Part shown: one piece after another, positions 16,656-24,731 of the stretch | How the letters are laid out: every line of letters begins with the position of its first letter | Position numbering within the stretch: position 1 is the stretch's first letter | Assembly (NCBI GenBank): GCA_002469805.1 | Contig: DKNW01000117.1 | Span: 4,382 to 57,297, forward strand | DNA length: 52,916 nucleotides | Source of the DNA: Rhodobiaceae bacterium UBA7378 | GTDB lineage: Bacteria > Pseudomonadota > Alphaproteobacteria > RS24 | Direction of reading: 5' to 3' | The notes under the pieces: generated by a model | Seen by the model: the letters and a program-made list of their open reading frames with translations, nothing else | What the model was told of the DNA's origin: nothing | The model's database searches: none | Program-made: the position numbers and the translations under genes

Positions 16656-18023
16656 TTAGCGCGTTCCGTGCTGTCTTGCGAGACGCCATATTGTCCCGTC
16701 GGCGGTATCTTCAATAGTGACCCCCAGTTCGCCCAGCGCGTCACGTGCCGCGTCAGCCGCCGCAAAATCACGCACACGGCGAGCTTGTGCACGCTTTTCG
16801 ATCAAACTTTCAACCAGCGCAACATCGAGCGCGGTCGTATCCGTGGCAAACCATTGCGCCGGATCGCCTTCTAGCAAACCCATAATATTAGCCGCGGCCA
16901 GAAATTGCCCTTTTCCTTGGGGTGTATCGGTCTGCTTTGACAGGGCAAACAGCTCGGCCATCGCTTTGGGCGTATTTAAGTCGTCGCACAGTGCATCCAA
17001 GAACGCGTCAGGTGCTTCGCAGGTGTCAGGGGTAACATCGCCCGTATCGCGCAAAACACCATAAAGGCGATCAAGATTGCGCATCGACTGGTCGAGTAAA
17101 TCAGCCGTAAAATCGAGCGGTTGGCGGTACTGTCCTTGCAACAGCGCGAGGCGAATAGCTTCGCCCGGATAATCGCCAAGCAATTCCTCGACCAACGTGA
17201 TATTGCCGCGCGATTTGGACATTTTTTCGCCCGCGATATTGAGCATGCCATTGTGCAACCAATAGCGCGCCAGCGGCGCACCGTGCGCGCATCTGCTTTG
17301 AGCACATTCGTTTTCGTGATGGGGAAATTGCAAATCAACGCCGCCACCATGAATATCTACCGTTGGCCCGAAATGACGCGCAATCATCGCCGAACACTCA
17401 ATATGCCAGCCTGGACGCCCGCGCCCCCATGGGCTTTCCCAACCCGGCAAATCGACCGTTGAGGGTTTCCAGAGTACAAAATCGCCAGCATCGCGCTTAT
17501 AGGGGGCTATTTCGACGCGTGCACCGGCAAGCATATCTTCGCGCGCGCGCCGCGACAGCGTACCATAATCGGCATCTTGGGTGACATCGAATAAGACATG
17601 CCCTTCCGCGACATAGGCTGCCCCCCGCGCAATAAGCAAAGTGATCATCTCGATAATATCGTCAACATGCCGGGTGGCGTGGGGTTCAATATCGGGCGCG
17701 GCAACGCCAAGCGCGGCCATATCTTCGTGATATTTCGCGCGATAACGGTCGGTTATAATGCCGATATCGACACCCTCTTCAGCCGCGCGCGCATTAATCT
17801 TATCATCAATATCGGTGATATTACGGGCATAGCTCACCGCCGGATATAAGTGCCTCAAAACGCGCACCAAAACGTCGAAAACCACCGCAGGTCTGGCATT
17901 GCCGATATGCGCTGGCCCATAAACCGTCGGACCGCACACATAAATTGTCACATGCGCGGCATTTTCCGGCTGAAACTCTTCTTTTTGGCGGTTCAGATTA
18001 TTATGCAGAAAGAGCCTGCGCAT
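16656..18023 (-). CDS. cysS: Cysteine--tRNA ligase
   Basis: A class I aminoacyl-tRNA synthetase of 455 residues from the chosen start. It shows IYVCGPTVYGPAHIGNARP, with the zinc cysteine and the HIGH-type motif HIGN, RPGWHIECSAM with the second zinc cysteine, GGGVDLQFPHHENE, the KMSKSRGN signature, and a C-terminal DALR domain. The start at 18023 (MRRLFLHNNL) aligns with the family N-terminus; an in-frame ATG at 18059 would add 12 unmatched residues. Neither has a strong ribosome site. It heads the cysS-nifU-like-yidD-thrS run on the minus strand. Confidence 0.95.
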   Translation of the reverse strand: MRRLFLHNNLNRQKEEFQPENAAHVTIYVCGPTVYGPAHIGNARPAVVFDVLVRVLRHLYPAVSYARNITDIDDKINARAAEEGVDIGIITDRYRAKYHEDMAALGVAAPDIEPHATRHVDDIIEMITLLIARGAAYVAEGHVLFDVTQDADYGTLSRRAREDMLAGARVEIAPYKRDAGDFVLWKPSTVDLPGWESPWGRGRPGWHIECSAMIARHFGPTVDIHGGGVDLQFPHHENECAQSRCAHGAPLARYWLHNGMLNIAGEKMSKSRGNITLVEELLGDYPGEAIRLALLQGQYRQPLDFTADLLDQSMRNLDRLYGVLRDTGDVTPDTCEAPDAFLDALCDDLNTPKAMAELFALSKQTDTPQGKGQFLAAANIMGLLEGDPAQWFATDTTALDVALVESLIEKRAQARRVRDFAAADAARDALGELGVTIEDTADGTIWRLARQHGTR

Positions 18024-18077
18024 GATGTCCAGTCCATTAACTGTGCTTCGGCGCACCATAATTCGCTAGCTATCACG

Positions 18078-18376
18078 CGGCAAGCTGTGTTTTCAGCTTC
18101 AGGCTTGATCCAAAGCCCTATCTGTGACGTATATAGATTGGCTGCAACGGAGGGTGCTGCCCATCTGCACCGTTAGTCGCTTCGCCTTTTTGGGCGAAGG
18201 GGCTATATCGCAAAGGGTTTCTGCATATATGCAAAACCTTATGCAAATTTGATGAGGCGGCGTTCTCTACGTATCATGGCATAAGGCGATGACCCGCAGG
18301 GGCCTGAGCACACACGGGCATCTTGCTGGATGCCTGGCGAATAACGGGACGTATTTCCCGCATACGAGGCATAACA
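18078..18376 (+). promoter_or_regulatory. Hairpin-rich leader region upstream of folE (candidate structured RNA)
   Basis: This is the only gene-free stretch over 300 bases in the window. On the plus strand it contains a series of hairpins: 18082-18099 (AAGCTG/CAGCTT), 18102-18117 (GGCTT/AAGCC), 18146-18174 (AACG..GTGC/GCACCGTT with a bulge), 18180-18199 (CTTCGCC/GGCGAAG), 18216-18238 (GGTTT-c-TGCA/TGCAAAACC with TATA loop), 18315-18336 (CGGGCATC/GATGCCTG) and 18345-18360 (CGGGA/TCCCG). The last ends 6 bases before the GAGG ribosome site of folE. A weak promoter-like TTGATC (18105) and TATATA (18130) could start a transcript near 18142. No known riboswitch consensus was recognised. Confidence 0.45.
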
Positions 18377-19003
18377 ATGGATGCACGAGTCGACGGCAGT
18401 AAAACGCCGATAGTCAGAGAACGGGATGTAAAAGTGGAAAAACCTTCACGCGAACAAGCCGAAGCAGCCGTCCGCACACTTATTTCATGGGCAGGCGACA
18501 ACCCTGAACGCGAGGGTCTGATCGACACTCCCAAGCGTGTTGTTAATGCCTACACAGAGTTTTTTGCCGGTTATGAAGAAGATCCGGAAGAAGTTCTCGG
18601 CCGGACATTTGAAGATGTCGAAGGCTATGATGATATGGTCATGCTGCGCGATATCGCTATGGAAAGCCATTGTGAGCACCATATGGTCGCCATTCTCGGC
18701 AAAGTGCATATTGCCTATATGCCAGTAGACAAAGTTGTCGGCATTTCCAAACTGGCTCGCGTCATTGAGATTTTCGCTAAACGCCTGCAAACGCAGGAAA
18801 CCATGACAGCGCAGGTCGTCGACTGCATCCAGCGTGTTTTGGAGCCTGCAGGCGTAGCTATTCTCGTTGATGCCAAGCACCAGTGCATGACAACGCGCGG
18901 CATCAAAAAACCGGACGTTGCAACCATCACCACACAATTCACGGGTGTCTTCGCAGAAGACCCGCGCATGGAAGCGCGCTTTCTTGCCATGATCAACGGC
19001 TAG
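18377..19003 (+). CDS. folE: GTP cyclohydrolase I (type IA)
   Basis: A 208-residue GTP cyclohydrolase I, which converts GTP to dihydroneopterin triphosphate, the first step of folate synthesis. Zinc ligands C99 and H102 (ESHCEHHMV) and C170 (KHQCMT) are all present with the spacing of the E. coli enzyme, and VVGISKLARVIEIFAKRLQTQE and the C-terminal tail are conserved. The start at 18377 is chosen over the in-frame one at 18323 because GAGG lies 7 bases upstream and the extension would read through the last leader hairpin. hisI follows 41 bases downstream. The long structured leader suggests post-transcriptional control. Confidence 0.96.
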   Translation: MDARVDGSKTPIVRERDVKVEKPSREQAEAAVRTLISWAGDNPEREGLIDTPKRVVNAYTEFFAGYEEDPEEVLGRTFEDVEGYDDMVMLRDIAMESHCEHHMVAILGKVHIAYMPVDKVVGISKLARVIEIFAKRLQTQETMTAQVVDCIQRVLEPAGVAILVDAKHQCMTTRGIKKPDVATITTQFTGVFAEDPRMEARFLAMING

Positions 19004-19044
19004 TTCTATAAGGTGGCTCTACATTATCCGAACTTGAGGATGTT

Positions 19045-19521
19045 ATGAGCGGACTTTTTGCAGAGCGCATGACCGTTGAGCAGGTCGAAGAGGGCTATGA
19101 ACTGGCCCCGAAATTCGATGACCGCGGGTTAATTCCAGCTGTCACCACTGATTTTGACAGTGGCGAACTGCTTATGCATGGCTTTATGAATGAAGAGGCC
19201 TTGCGTCTCACTATAGAAACTGGCGAAGCGCATTATTTCAGCCGCTCGCGCGAAGCAATCTGGCACAAGGGCGCCACCAGTGGCCTCGTCCAAAATGTCG
19301 TTGAAATGCGTATCGATGATGATCAGGATTGTGTTTGGTTGCGCGTGCGGGTTGGCGGCAACGGCGCCAGTTGCCATGTTGGCTATCGCTCGTGTTTTTA
19401 CCGGTCTTTGCCAACAGGCGCACTTCCTGATGGCCCCGTTTCGCTGACCTACGAGGAAAGCGAGAAGGTCTTCGATCCGCTCGCCGTCTATGGCGACGCG
19501 CCAAACCCTACAAAACTTTAG
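19045..19521 (+). CDS. hisI: Phosphoribosyl-AMP cyclohydrolase
   Basis: A 158-residue stand-alone HisI (no HisE fusion), which opens the adenine ring of PR-AMP in histidine biosynthesis. GLIPAVTTDFDSGELLMHGFMNEEAL and AHYFSRSREAIWHKGATSGLVQ are family hallmarks. The magnesium aspartates lie in RIDDDQDCVWLRV, and the zinc cysteines are in CHVGYRSCFY plus the upstream DQDC. GAGG precedes the ATG. Placed after folE, as in several Alphaproteobacteria; no other histidine genes are here. Confidence 0.95.
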   Translation: MSGLFAERMTVEQVEEGYELAPKFDDRGLIPAVTTDFDSGELLMHGFMNEEALRLTIETGEAHYFSRSREAIWHKGATSGLVQNVVEMRIDDDQDCVWLRVRVGGNGASCHVGYRSCFYRSLPTGALPDGPVSLTYEESEKVFDPLAVYGDAPNPTKL

Positions 19522-19560
19522 GGGTTTCACGCTCACTCGGCGTAGGCTAGCCGCAACGCA

Positions 19561-19992
19561 TCAACCGCTACGAATATATGATTTAAGTGCTTCAGCTTCC
19601 CGCTCAGTCTGGTGAATACGGTAATTCACCAAATCACCGATGGATACAATGCCAACAAGCTGGTCTTGCGCCATCACAGGTAGGTGACGGAATCGTCGCT
19701 CGGTCATAATTTCCATCGCTTCTTCGACTGGCGTATCGGGAAAAATGCTTTGCGGACGCACCGTCATATGCGTGTCGATCGTGTCATTGAGAATGGGCGC
19801 ATCGCGCGATGCGAGTGCCCGCATAACGTCACGCTCAGTGAAAATACCATTGCACGAACCAACTGCCCCTTGAATTACCAGAGCACCGATCTGGTGTTTG
19901 TCCATCAGGTTCACGGCTTCACGCACAGTGGCCTTTGAATTTATGGCAATTACACCTGATCCTTTACGCTGCAAAATATTTTTTATTGTCAT
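19561..19992 (-). CDS. CBS-domain protein (tandem CBS pair)
   Basis: A 143-residue protein made of two CBS motifs (a Bateman module) and nothing else: residues about 8-65 (VIAINSKATVREAVNLMDKHQIGALVI, then GIFTERDVMRALA) and about 75-135 (PQSIFPDTPVEEAMEIMTERRFRHLPVMAQDQLVGIVSIGDLV). Such proteins bind adenine nucleotides and tune partner enzymes or channels. It lies 70 bases after the rhomboid gene on the same strand and converges on hisI. The partner is unknown. Confidence 0.9.
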   Translation of the reverse strand: MTIKNILQRKGSGVIAINSKATVREAVNLMDKHQIGALVIQGAVGSCNGIFTERDVMRALASRDAPILNDTIDTHMTVRPQSIFPDTPVEEAMEIMTERRFRHLPVMAQDQLVGIVSIGDLVNYRIHQTEREAEALKSYIRSG

Positions 19993-20062
19993 ATTCAGCC
20001 CCTGTTTTTCTTACAAGAGCCAGTATGCGACAGCTTGCCGCAGTTTTCAAGAATTCTGATAG

Positions 20063-20848
20063 TTAGGCGCGGTCTTTCCAGTCGCCATAATCAACATTGC
20101 CGGGGCCACCAGAGGGCGACAAGGGAGGCTTTTCGATCAAACCGATCAAAAACAGACCCGCGAAAAAACCACCCAAATGCGCCTGCCATGCGATACTGGC
20201 TGATGCGCCGCTGGCACCGGCACCGACCGGACCCGCAAGACCAAACGCCACATTCACCACAATCCAGACCCCGATAAACATCATCACAGGACGTCGCTTG
20301 GGGACATCGACAATTCTGAGCAATCGGCGGCGTTCAGCCGCTACCGCTGGGTTGAGCCAGCGCGTATCGGGAAAGGCAAATCGCGCCGCCGCGCCCATCA
20401 TGCCGGAAACGCCCCCCGATGCACCGATAATCGGCACCAGCCAACTGGTTTCATCGACGCTGTAAATCTGAACTAGCCCGCCAATAATTACACATGCCAG
20501 ATATAAAATTAGGAACCGACGCCAGCCCAGACGCCGCGCGACAGGCGCCCCAAATGCCAACAACCAAACCAGATTGATCAAACAATGCGACCAACTGCTA
20601 TGCAAAAAACTGTATGAAACCAATGAGAAAAGACCTTGCCCGATACCGCCGGGCAAGCCGCCTAGATTGTCAGCGAAAAAACGCGCGGGAAACAGCGCCA
20701 TTTCAACAATCAGCACTAGCGCGACTTGATGGCCGGTGACATACATAATCAGCTGAAAAATGATAATCGTAGCAGCGAGACAAACAATGACGCGTGGCAC
20801 CCGAAACGCCGGCTCACGGCCGCGCAACTGGGTATCTTCCTGCGTCAT
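20063..20848 (-). CDS. Rhomboid-family intramembrane serine protease
   Basis: A 261-residue inner-membrane protein with about six helices. The catalytic serine is S144 in G142-A-S-G145, and the catalytic histidine is H224 in WQAHLGGFFAG. H83, H88 and N92 (FLHSSWSHCLIN) form the conserved oxyanion-side motif of helix 2. It cleaves transmembrane substrates within the bilayer; the target is unknown. An amphipathic loop after helix 1 is present. It starts 4 bases after the DsbA-like isomerase gene and is the fourth gene of a tight minus-strand run. Confidence 0.92.
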   Translation of the reverse strand: MTQEDTQLRGREPAFRVPRVIVCLAATIIIFQLIMYVTGHQVALVLIVEMALFPARFFADNLGGLPGGIGQGLFSLVSYSFLHSSWSHCLINLVWLLAFGAPVARRLGWRRFLILYLACVIIGGLVQIYSVDETSWLVPIIGASGGVSGMMGAAARFAFPDTRWLNPAVAAERRRLLRIVDVPKRRPVMMFIGVWIVVNVAFGLAGPVGAGASGASASIAWQAHLGGFFAGLFLIGLIEKPPLSPSGGPGNVDYGDWKDRA

Positions 20849-20852
20849 AGGC

Positions 20853-21470
20853 TTATTTCTCTGCCTGAACAGCGCGCACTAATGCGGATTCCACAAGCGG
20901 CAATCGGTCATTACCAAAATACATATCCGACCCATTGATGAACATGGTCGGAGATCCGAAGCCGCCGCGCGCGACAAGCTCCTCGGTGTTCGCCCGCAAG
21001 CGCCCTTTGACATCGTTATGGGCAATTTTTTCGGCTACATCGGCCGGGTCGAGCCCTACAGCCGTGCAAATTTGCGCGATTTCCTCAGGCTGGCTGACAT
21101 CGCGCAATTCGCCCCAATAGGCGTGAAATGCCGCGTGCGAAAATGCTGGCAGAACGCCCGCATCCAACGCCACAATCGAGGCACGCATCACGTCAACGGC
21201 CCGCACGGGGAAAACCGGCGGCATGCCGATTTCGATGCCGCAAAACTGGGCCCAATCCTGCAAATCCTTAACATAATAGCGGCCCTTGACGGGGTGAGGA
21301 TTGGCGCGTTGTTCGTAAACGGTTTCGTTGACGGCATTAAAAACGCCGCCAACTAACACTGGCTTCCAGTCAATATCTACCCCGCACCGCTCCGCAACGC
21401 CCTCAACTCTGGAAAAAGCGAGATACGTCCACGGACTGGAGATATCGAAGTAGAACTCGAAATGCGTCAT
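20853..21470 (-). CDS. DsbA-family / 2-hydroxychromene-2-carboxylate isomerase-like protein
   Basis: A 205-residue thioredoxin-fold protein of the 2-hydroxychromene-2-carboxylate isomerase (kappa GST-like) group. It begins FEFYFDISSPWTYLAFSR, with a serine where DsbA has its first active cysteine. WKPVLVGGVFNAV and the C-terminal GGFGSPTMFINGSDMYFGNDRL (cis-proline loop and tail) match the family. Members act on glutathione-dependent aromatic degradation or unknown substrates. Its start overlaps the GMC dehydrogenase stop by one base (TAATG). Confidence 0.9.
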   Translation of the reverse strand: MTHFEFYFDISSPWTYLAFSRVEGVAERCGVDIDWKPVLVGGVFNAVNETVYEQRANPHPVKGRYYVKDLQDWAQFCGIEIGMPPVFPVRAVDVMRASIVALDAGVLPAFSHAAFHAYWGELRDVSQPEEIAQICTAVGLDPADVAEKIAHNDVKGRLRANTEELVARGGFGSPTMFINGSDMYFGNDRLPLVESALVRAVQAEK

Positions 21471-23113
21471 TATTCCGCGGCTACCTGCTGTGGCGACAGG
21501 AACCCGCGCCCGCGAATATGGTCTGAGATTTTCTCTGCTATCATGATCGTTGGTGCATTGGTGTTGCCGCCGATCAGTGTCGGCATGAGCGAGGCGTCCA
21601 CAACCCGCAAGCCTTCCAGTCCATGCACCTGACCATGTTCATTGGTCACAGCCGAAGCATCGCTGCCCATTTTGCAGGTGCCAACTGGATGATAAAGCGT
21701 TTCCCCCGTCGCACGGATCCACGCATCTACCTCGTCATCATTGTCAACATTGACATCGGGACCGGGCTTGGTTTCCTCACCGCGATACGGGTCAAAAGCC
21801 GGTTGCATGAACACACGGCGCATTTCACGGAACCCATTGCGTAAATCGATCAGATCGTTTTCTGCCGATAGATAATTCGGGAACAATGCCGGTGACGCAA
21901 GCGGATCGGCGTTTTTCAGCCCAACATGACCGCGGCTTTCCGGACGACACTGATAAACCAGCGCCGAATAGCCGTGCTCTTTAGGAATACCACCGCGCCC
22001 ATGAACATCTGGCACGGCGGTCGATACATAATGCACCTGCATGTCTGGAATATCTTTTGACGGGTGCGATTTGTAAAACGCACCAGCCGAACATGGCGGG
22101 AAGGACGCATCGCCCTTACCGAGGAACATCCATAGCGCGCCAGCTAATTGCGTGCGCAAGAAAGTTGCCGAACGGTGCAACGTGACCGGCTGCGTGCACG
22201 AAAACTGGCTGGTAACAGCCAAATGATCTTGTAGATTTTGGCCCACGCCCTTCAGCTCATGCACGACGTCAAGCCCGTGCGGTTTAATTTCATTGGCCGG
22301 ACCAACCCCACTGCGCAGCAGAATTTGCGGTGAATTCAGCGCACCAGCCGACAAAACAATCTCACGATTGGCGCGAATACGGTGCTCGACACCATTTTGC
22401 TGCACAACCAGTTCGACTGCTCTCTTACCTTCGAAAATCACGCGGTCAACGCTGACTTCCGTCTCAGTAGACAGGTTTTTGCGGTTCAGAACTGGGTGCA
22501 GATATGCCTGCGCTGAACTACACCGTTTAGCACCGCGAATTGTATGCTCATAGCGCGAGAAGCCTTCTTGCTGGCGGCCATTAAAGTCTTTGGTGAACGG
22601 GAAGCCTGCTTGTTGTCCGGCCTCGACGAAGACATCCATCAAAACATCGTTTGTGCGCTCTGATTTTTGCACCGTCAACGGCCCATCCGTGCCGTGAAAC
22701 TCGCTATCGCCATCGCCTTGGAAATTCTCAGCCCGCCGGAAATAGGGCAGCACGCTTTCATACGACCAGCCCTGATTACCAAGCTGGCTCCAATGGTCAT
22801 AATCCCAAGCATTACCGCGAATATAAATCATCGCGTTAATCGCCGACGAACCACCCCAGCCGCGCCCGCGTGGCCAATACATCTGGCGACCATCGAGATT
22901 TTCTTCTGTTTCCGTTTCAAACCCGTAATTCTGTTCATTCTTTTCAGGCACGATTTGCGAGTAACCCGCTGGCATATGAATAAAGATATTTTTGTCTCGT
23001 TTGCCTGCTTCAAGCAGCAATACCGTAGTGTTTTCATCCTCAGAAAGGCGATTGGCTAACACACAACCAGCGCTACCAGCACCAACAATAATATAATCTG
23101 CACTATCGATCAT
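21470..23113 (-). CDS. GMC-family FAD-dependent dehydrogenase (choline dehydrogenase-like)
   Basis: A 547-residue GMC oxidoreductase. The N-terminal FAD-binding motif YIIVGAGSAGCVLANRLSE is followed by ADP-contact LLLEAGKRD, GRGWGGSSAINAMIYIRGNAWDYD (GMC signature 1) and VLSAGALNSPQILLRSGVGP (signature 2). The active-site histidine lies in GETLYHPVGTCKMG, and the C-terminal NTNAPTIMIAEKISD closes the FAD domain. It oxidises a primary alcohol; it resembles BetA and other alcohol dehydrogenases but lacks betB or betI neighbours, so choline is not assured. It lies 4 bases after the gamma carbonic anhydrase gene and is coupled to the isomerase gene. Confidence 0.93.
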   Translation of the reverse strand: MIDSADYIIVGAGSAGCVLANRLSEDENTTVLLLEAGKRDKNIFIHMPAGYSQIVPEKNEQNYGFETETEENLDGRQMYWPRGRGWGGSSAINAMIYIRGNAWDYDHWSQLGNQGWSYESVLPYFRRAENFQGDGDSEFHGTDGPLTVQKSERTNDVLMDVFVEAGQQAGFPFTKDFNGRQQEGFSRYEHTIRGAKRCSSAQAYLHPVLNRKNLSTETEVSVDRVIFEGKRAVELVVQQNGVEHRIRANREIVLSAGALNSPQILLRSGVGPANEIKPHGLDVVHELKGVGQNLQDHLAVTSQFSCTQPVTLHRSATFLRTQLAGALWMFLGKGDASFPPCSAGAFYKSHPSKDIPDMQVHYVSTAVPDVHGRGGIPKEHGYSALVYQCRPESRGHVGLKNADPLASPALFPNYLSAENDLIDLRNGFREMRRVFMQPAFDPYRGEETKPGPDVNVDNDDEVDAWIRATGETLYHPVGTCKMGSDASAVTNEHGQVHGLEGLRVVDASLMPTLIGGNTNAPTIMIAEKISDHIRGRGFLSPQQVAAE

Positions 23114-23117
23114 TTAC

Positions 23118-23645
23118 CTAAACTTCCTTTAATGTCTCTTTGAAACGTTTCCAGTTCTCAACATAAATTGTTGCCGACGCGATCATCATTTTTTCATTAT
23201 CCTCGCCAAGTTCGCGGACAACTTTGCCGGGCATGCCCAGCACCATCGAATTGTCGGGTATTTCTTTGCCTTCACCAACCAGCGCATGTGCCCCAATAAG
23301 GCAATTTCTGCCGATTTTCGCCCCGTTTAAGATGGTCGCGCCGATACCAATAAGGCTGTTATCGCCAACCGTACAGCCATGTAACATAGCCTGATGACCA
23401 ATGGTTACATTGGTGCCCAGCGTTAGCGGATAGCCGATATCAGTATGCATCACCGCACCATCTTGCACATTGGAGTTTTCGCCGATCGTAATAGGTTCAT
23501 TATCACCGCGCAAAACAGCGTTAAACCACACGCTCGCGTTTTCCTTGAGAACGATGGCTCCCATGAGTTGTGCGTTAGGTGCAACCCAATATGCCCCGCT
23601 ATCTGGAAAAACAGGTGTTACGTCTCCTAAAGCATAAATCGGCAT
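23118..23645 (-). CDS. Gamma-type carbonic anhydrase family protein
   Basis: A 175-residue left-handed beta-helix protein with hexapeptide repeats (for example IGENSNVQDGAVMHTD and IGHQAMLHGCTVGDNSLIGIGA). The three zinc histidines H67, H84 and H89 are all present at gamma carbonic anhydrase spacing. Many such proteins (YrdA/PaaY-like) show little anhydrase activity or act as thioesterases, so the function is uncertain. It heads a run with GMC dehydrogenase, isomerase and rhomboid genes and is divergent from the unknown gene at 23716. Confidence 0.93.
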   Translation of the reverse strand: MPIYALGDVTPVFPDSGAYWVAPNAQLMGAIVLKENASVWFNAVLRGDNEPITIGENSNVQDGAVMHTDIGYPLTLGTNVTIGHQAMLHGCTVGDNSLIGIGATILNGAKIGRNCLIGAHALVGEGKEIPDNSMVLGMPGKVVRELGEDNEKMMIASATIYVENWKRFKETLKEV

Positions 23646-23715
23646 GTTCCCTCCTTCACGCCAAGATGTTACGGTGCATGGTAACGGCTAAATTGCTGGT
23701 GTCGAGAGCGAAAAA

Positions 23716-24474
23716 ATGAGTAAGACCAATATGTCGCGCATGTTTCCCGAGGGTGAGTGGCCCATCTGGCGGCTGTTTTTCGTCGGCTTGGGCGTGCTTA
23801 TTGCCGCAACAGTGTTTGGTTTGTGGTTTTCCATGAATCCGGAAATTTTGGACAGCCGTTATCAAGCCTATCAACCGACCGAAAGTGGTCAACGTATCCG
23901 CGTTGAAGTTGGCGGAACACTGTTCGCTATCCCGGCGCATTATTCGAGAACCGACAATATTCGTGATGCCAAGGTCCAGAATTTTGTTGAATTACACACG
24001 CTCCTGCCCGAGCTAAACCCCTACACACGGGCGCAAGATAGCGAGTTTTTGCGGACTGACCCTACCTCCCCTCTCGTGATCATCACCTTACGGGCGAGCG
24101 AGCGGCCATTGCCGGAGCGCCGTATTTTCGAAGATGTCTTCAGCCCTTTTATTACCGGCTCAGGTCAGGTTCGCGACGACGGGCTACAGGCTTTCCGCTT
24201 CCAATCAAATTCGCATTATGCATCTAAGGAATTATTCCGCGCCCTACCCGTTGGCCCACGCACCAAGCGGCTCGCGCCACCGCTGATCATTTGTGACCAT
24301 ATCGATACGCCGAACCCAAACTGCGAAAGCAGCTTCGACCTTGGCCGCACAGCGCAAGCGAGCTACAGCTTCAAGCGCGCACATCTTTCCGATTGGGAAA
24401 CGATTGATGGTGGCATCCGCGATATGATCCGGTCGTTCCGCGCTGCGGCGCGAGCCCGGGTCGGCAGCCGCTAA
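23716..24474 (+). CDS. Hypothetical protein with one N-terminal membrane helix
   Basis: A 252-residue protein I cannot assign. Residues about 19-43 (LFFVGLGVLIAATVFGLWFSM) form one transmembrane helix, leaving a soluble domain of about 200 residues, probably periplasmic (N-in anchor with basic residues before the helix). The soluble part contains RVEVGGTLFAIPAHYSR, a beta-rich start, and two cysteines close together (ICDHIDTPNPNCESSF) that could form a disulfide. The C-terminus is Arg/Ala-rich. It is divergent from the gamma carbonic anhydrase gene and convergent with DUF3126. Confidence 0.75.
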   Translation: MSKTNMSRMFPEGEWPIWRLFFVGLGVLIAATVFGLWFSMNPEILDSRYQAYQPTESGQRIRVEVGGTLFAIPAHYSRTDNIRDAKVQNFVELHTLLPELNPYTRAQDSEFLRTDPTSPLVIITLRASERPLPERRIFEDVFSPFITGSGQVRDDGLQAFRFQSNSHYASKELFRALPVGPRTKRLAPPLIICDHIDTPNPNCESSFDLGRTAQASYSFKRAHLSDWETIDGGIRDMIRSFRAAARARVGSR

Positions 24475-24488
24475 TTCACAAACTAAAA

Positions 24489-24701
24489 TTACAGCGTCGG
24501 CAGATCAAATTCCAGAATTGCCATGTTGAACGCGTAGGAAATTTCACCGTCTTCATCATCGCGGAACAGCGTGCCGATGAATTCGTCTTCCATAAACACT
24601 TCAATCATGTCGTCTTTCGCGCCACGCTTGAGCGTGAGCATGTCATTAGAGAATTTCAAGCGCAGATAGGCCTGAACGCGCAACACTTCATCATTATTCA
24701 T
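24489..24701 (-). CDS. DUF3126 family protein
   Basis: A 70-residue acidic protein matching DUF3126 (VLRVQAYLRLKFSNDMLTL, DMIEVFMEDEFIGTLFRDDEDGEISY, MAILEFDL), a family largely confined to Alphaproteobacteria and often next to cysE. The function is unknown. The start at 24701 is chosen because AAAGGA lies about 8 bases upstream; six more in-frame residues exist but lack support. It ends a cysE-SDR-DUF3126 run. Confidence 0.88.
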   Translation of the reverse strand: MNNDEVLRVQAYLRLKFSNDMLTLKRGAKDDMIEVFMEDEFIGTLFRDDEDGEISYAFNMAILEFDLPTL

Positions 24702-24731
24702 GGAAAATCCTTTCAGCAAGCTGAGCGCAGG

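Noticed and set aside
18180..18199. The CTTCGCC/GGCGAAG hairpin read as an intrinsic terminator
   Set aside because: No U-run follows on either strand; the U-rich stretch is in the loop. Kept only as part of the structured leader.
18060..18376. SRP RNA, 6S RNA or tmRNA in the folE upstream region
   Set aside because: Searched by eye for the SRP core (GGUCCGGAAGGAAGC-type) and tmRNA-like ends; none present.
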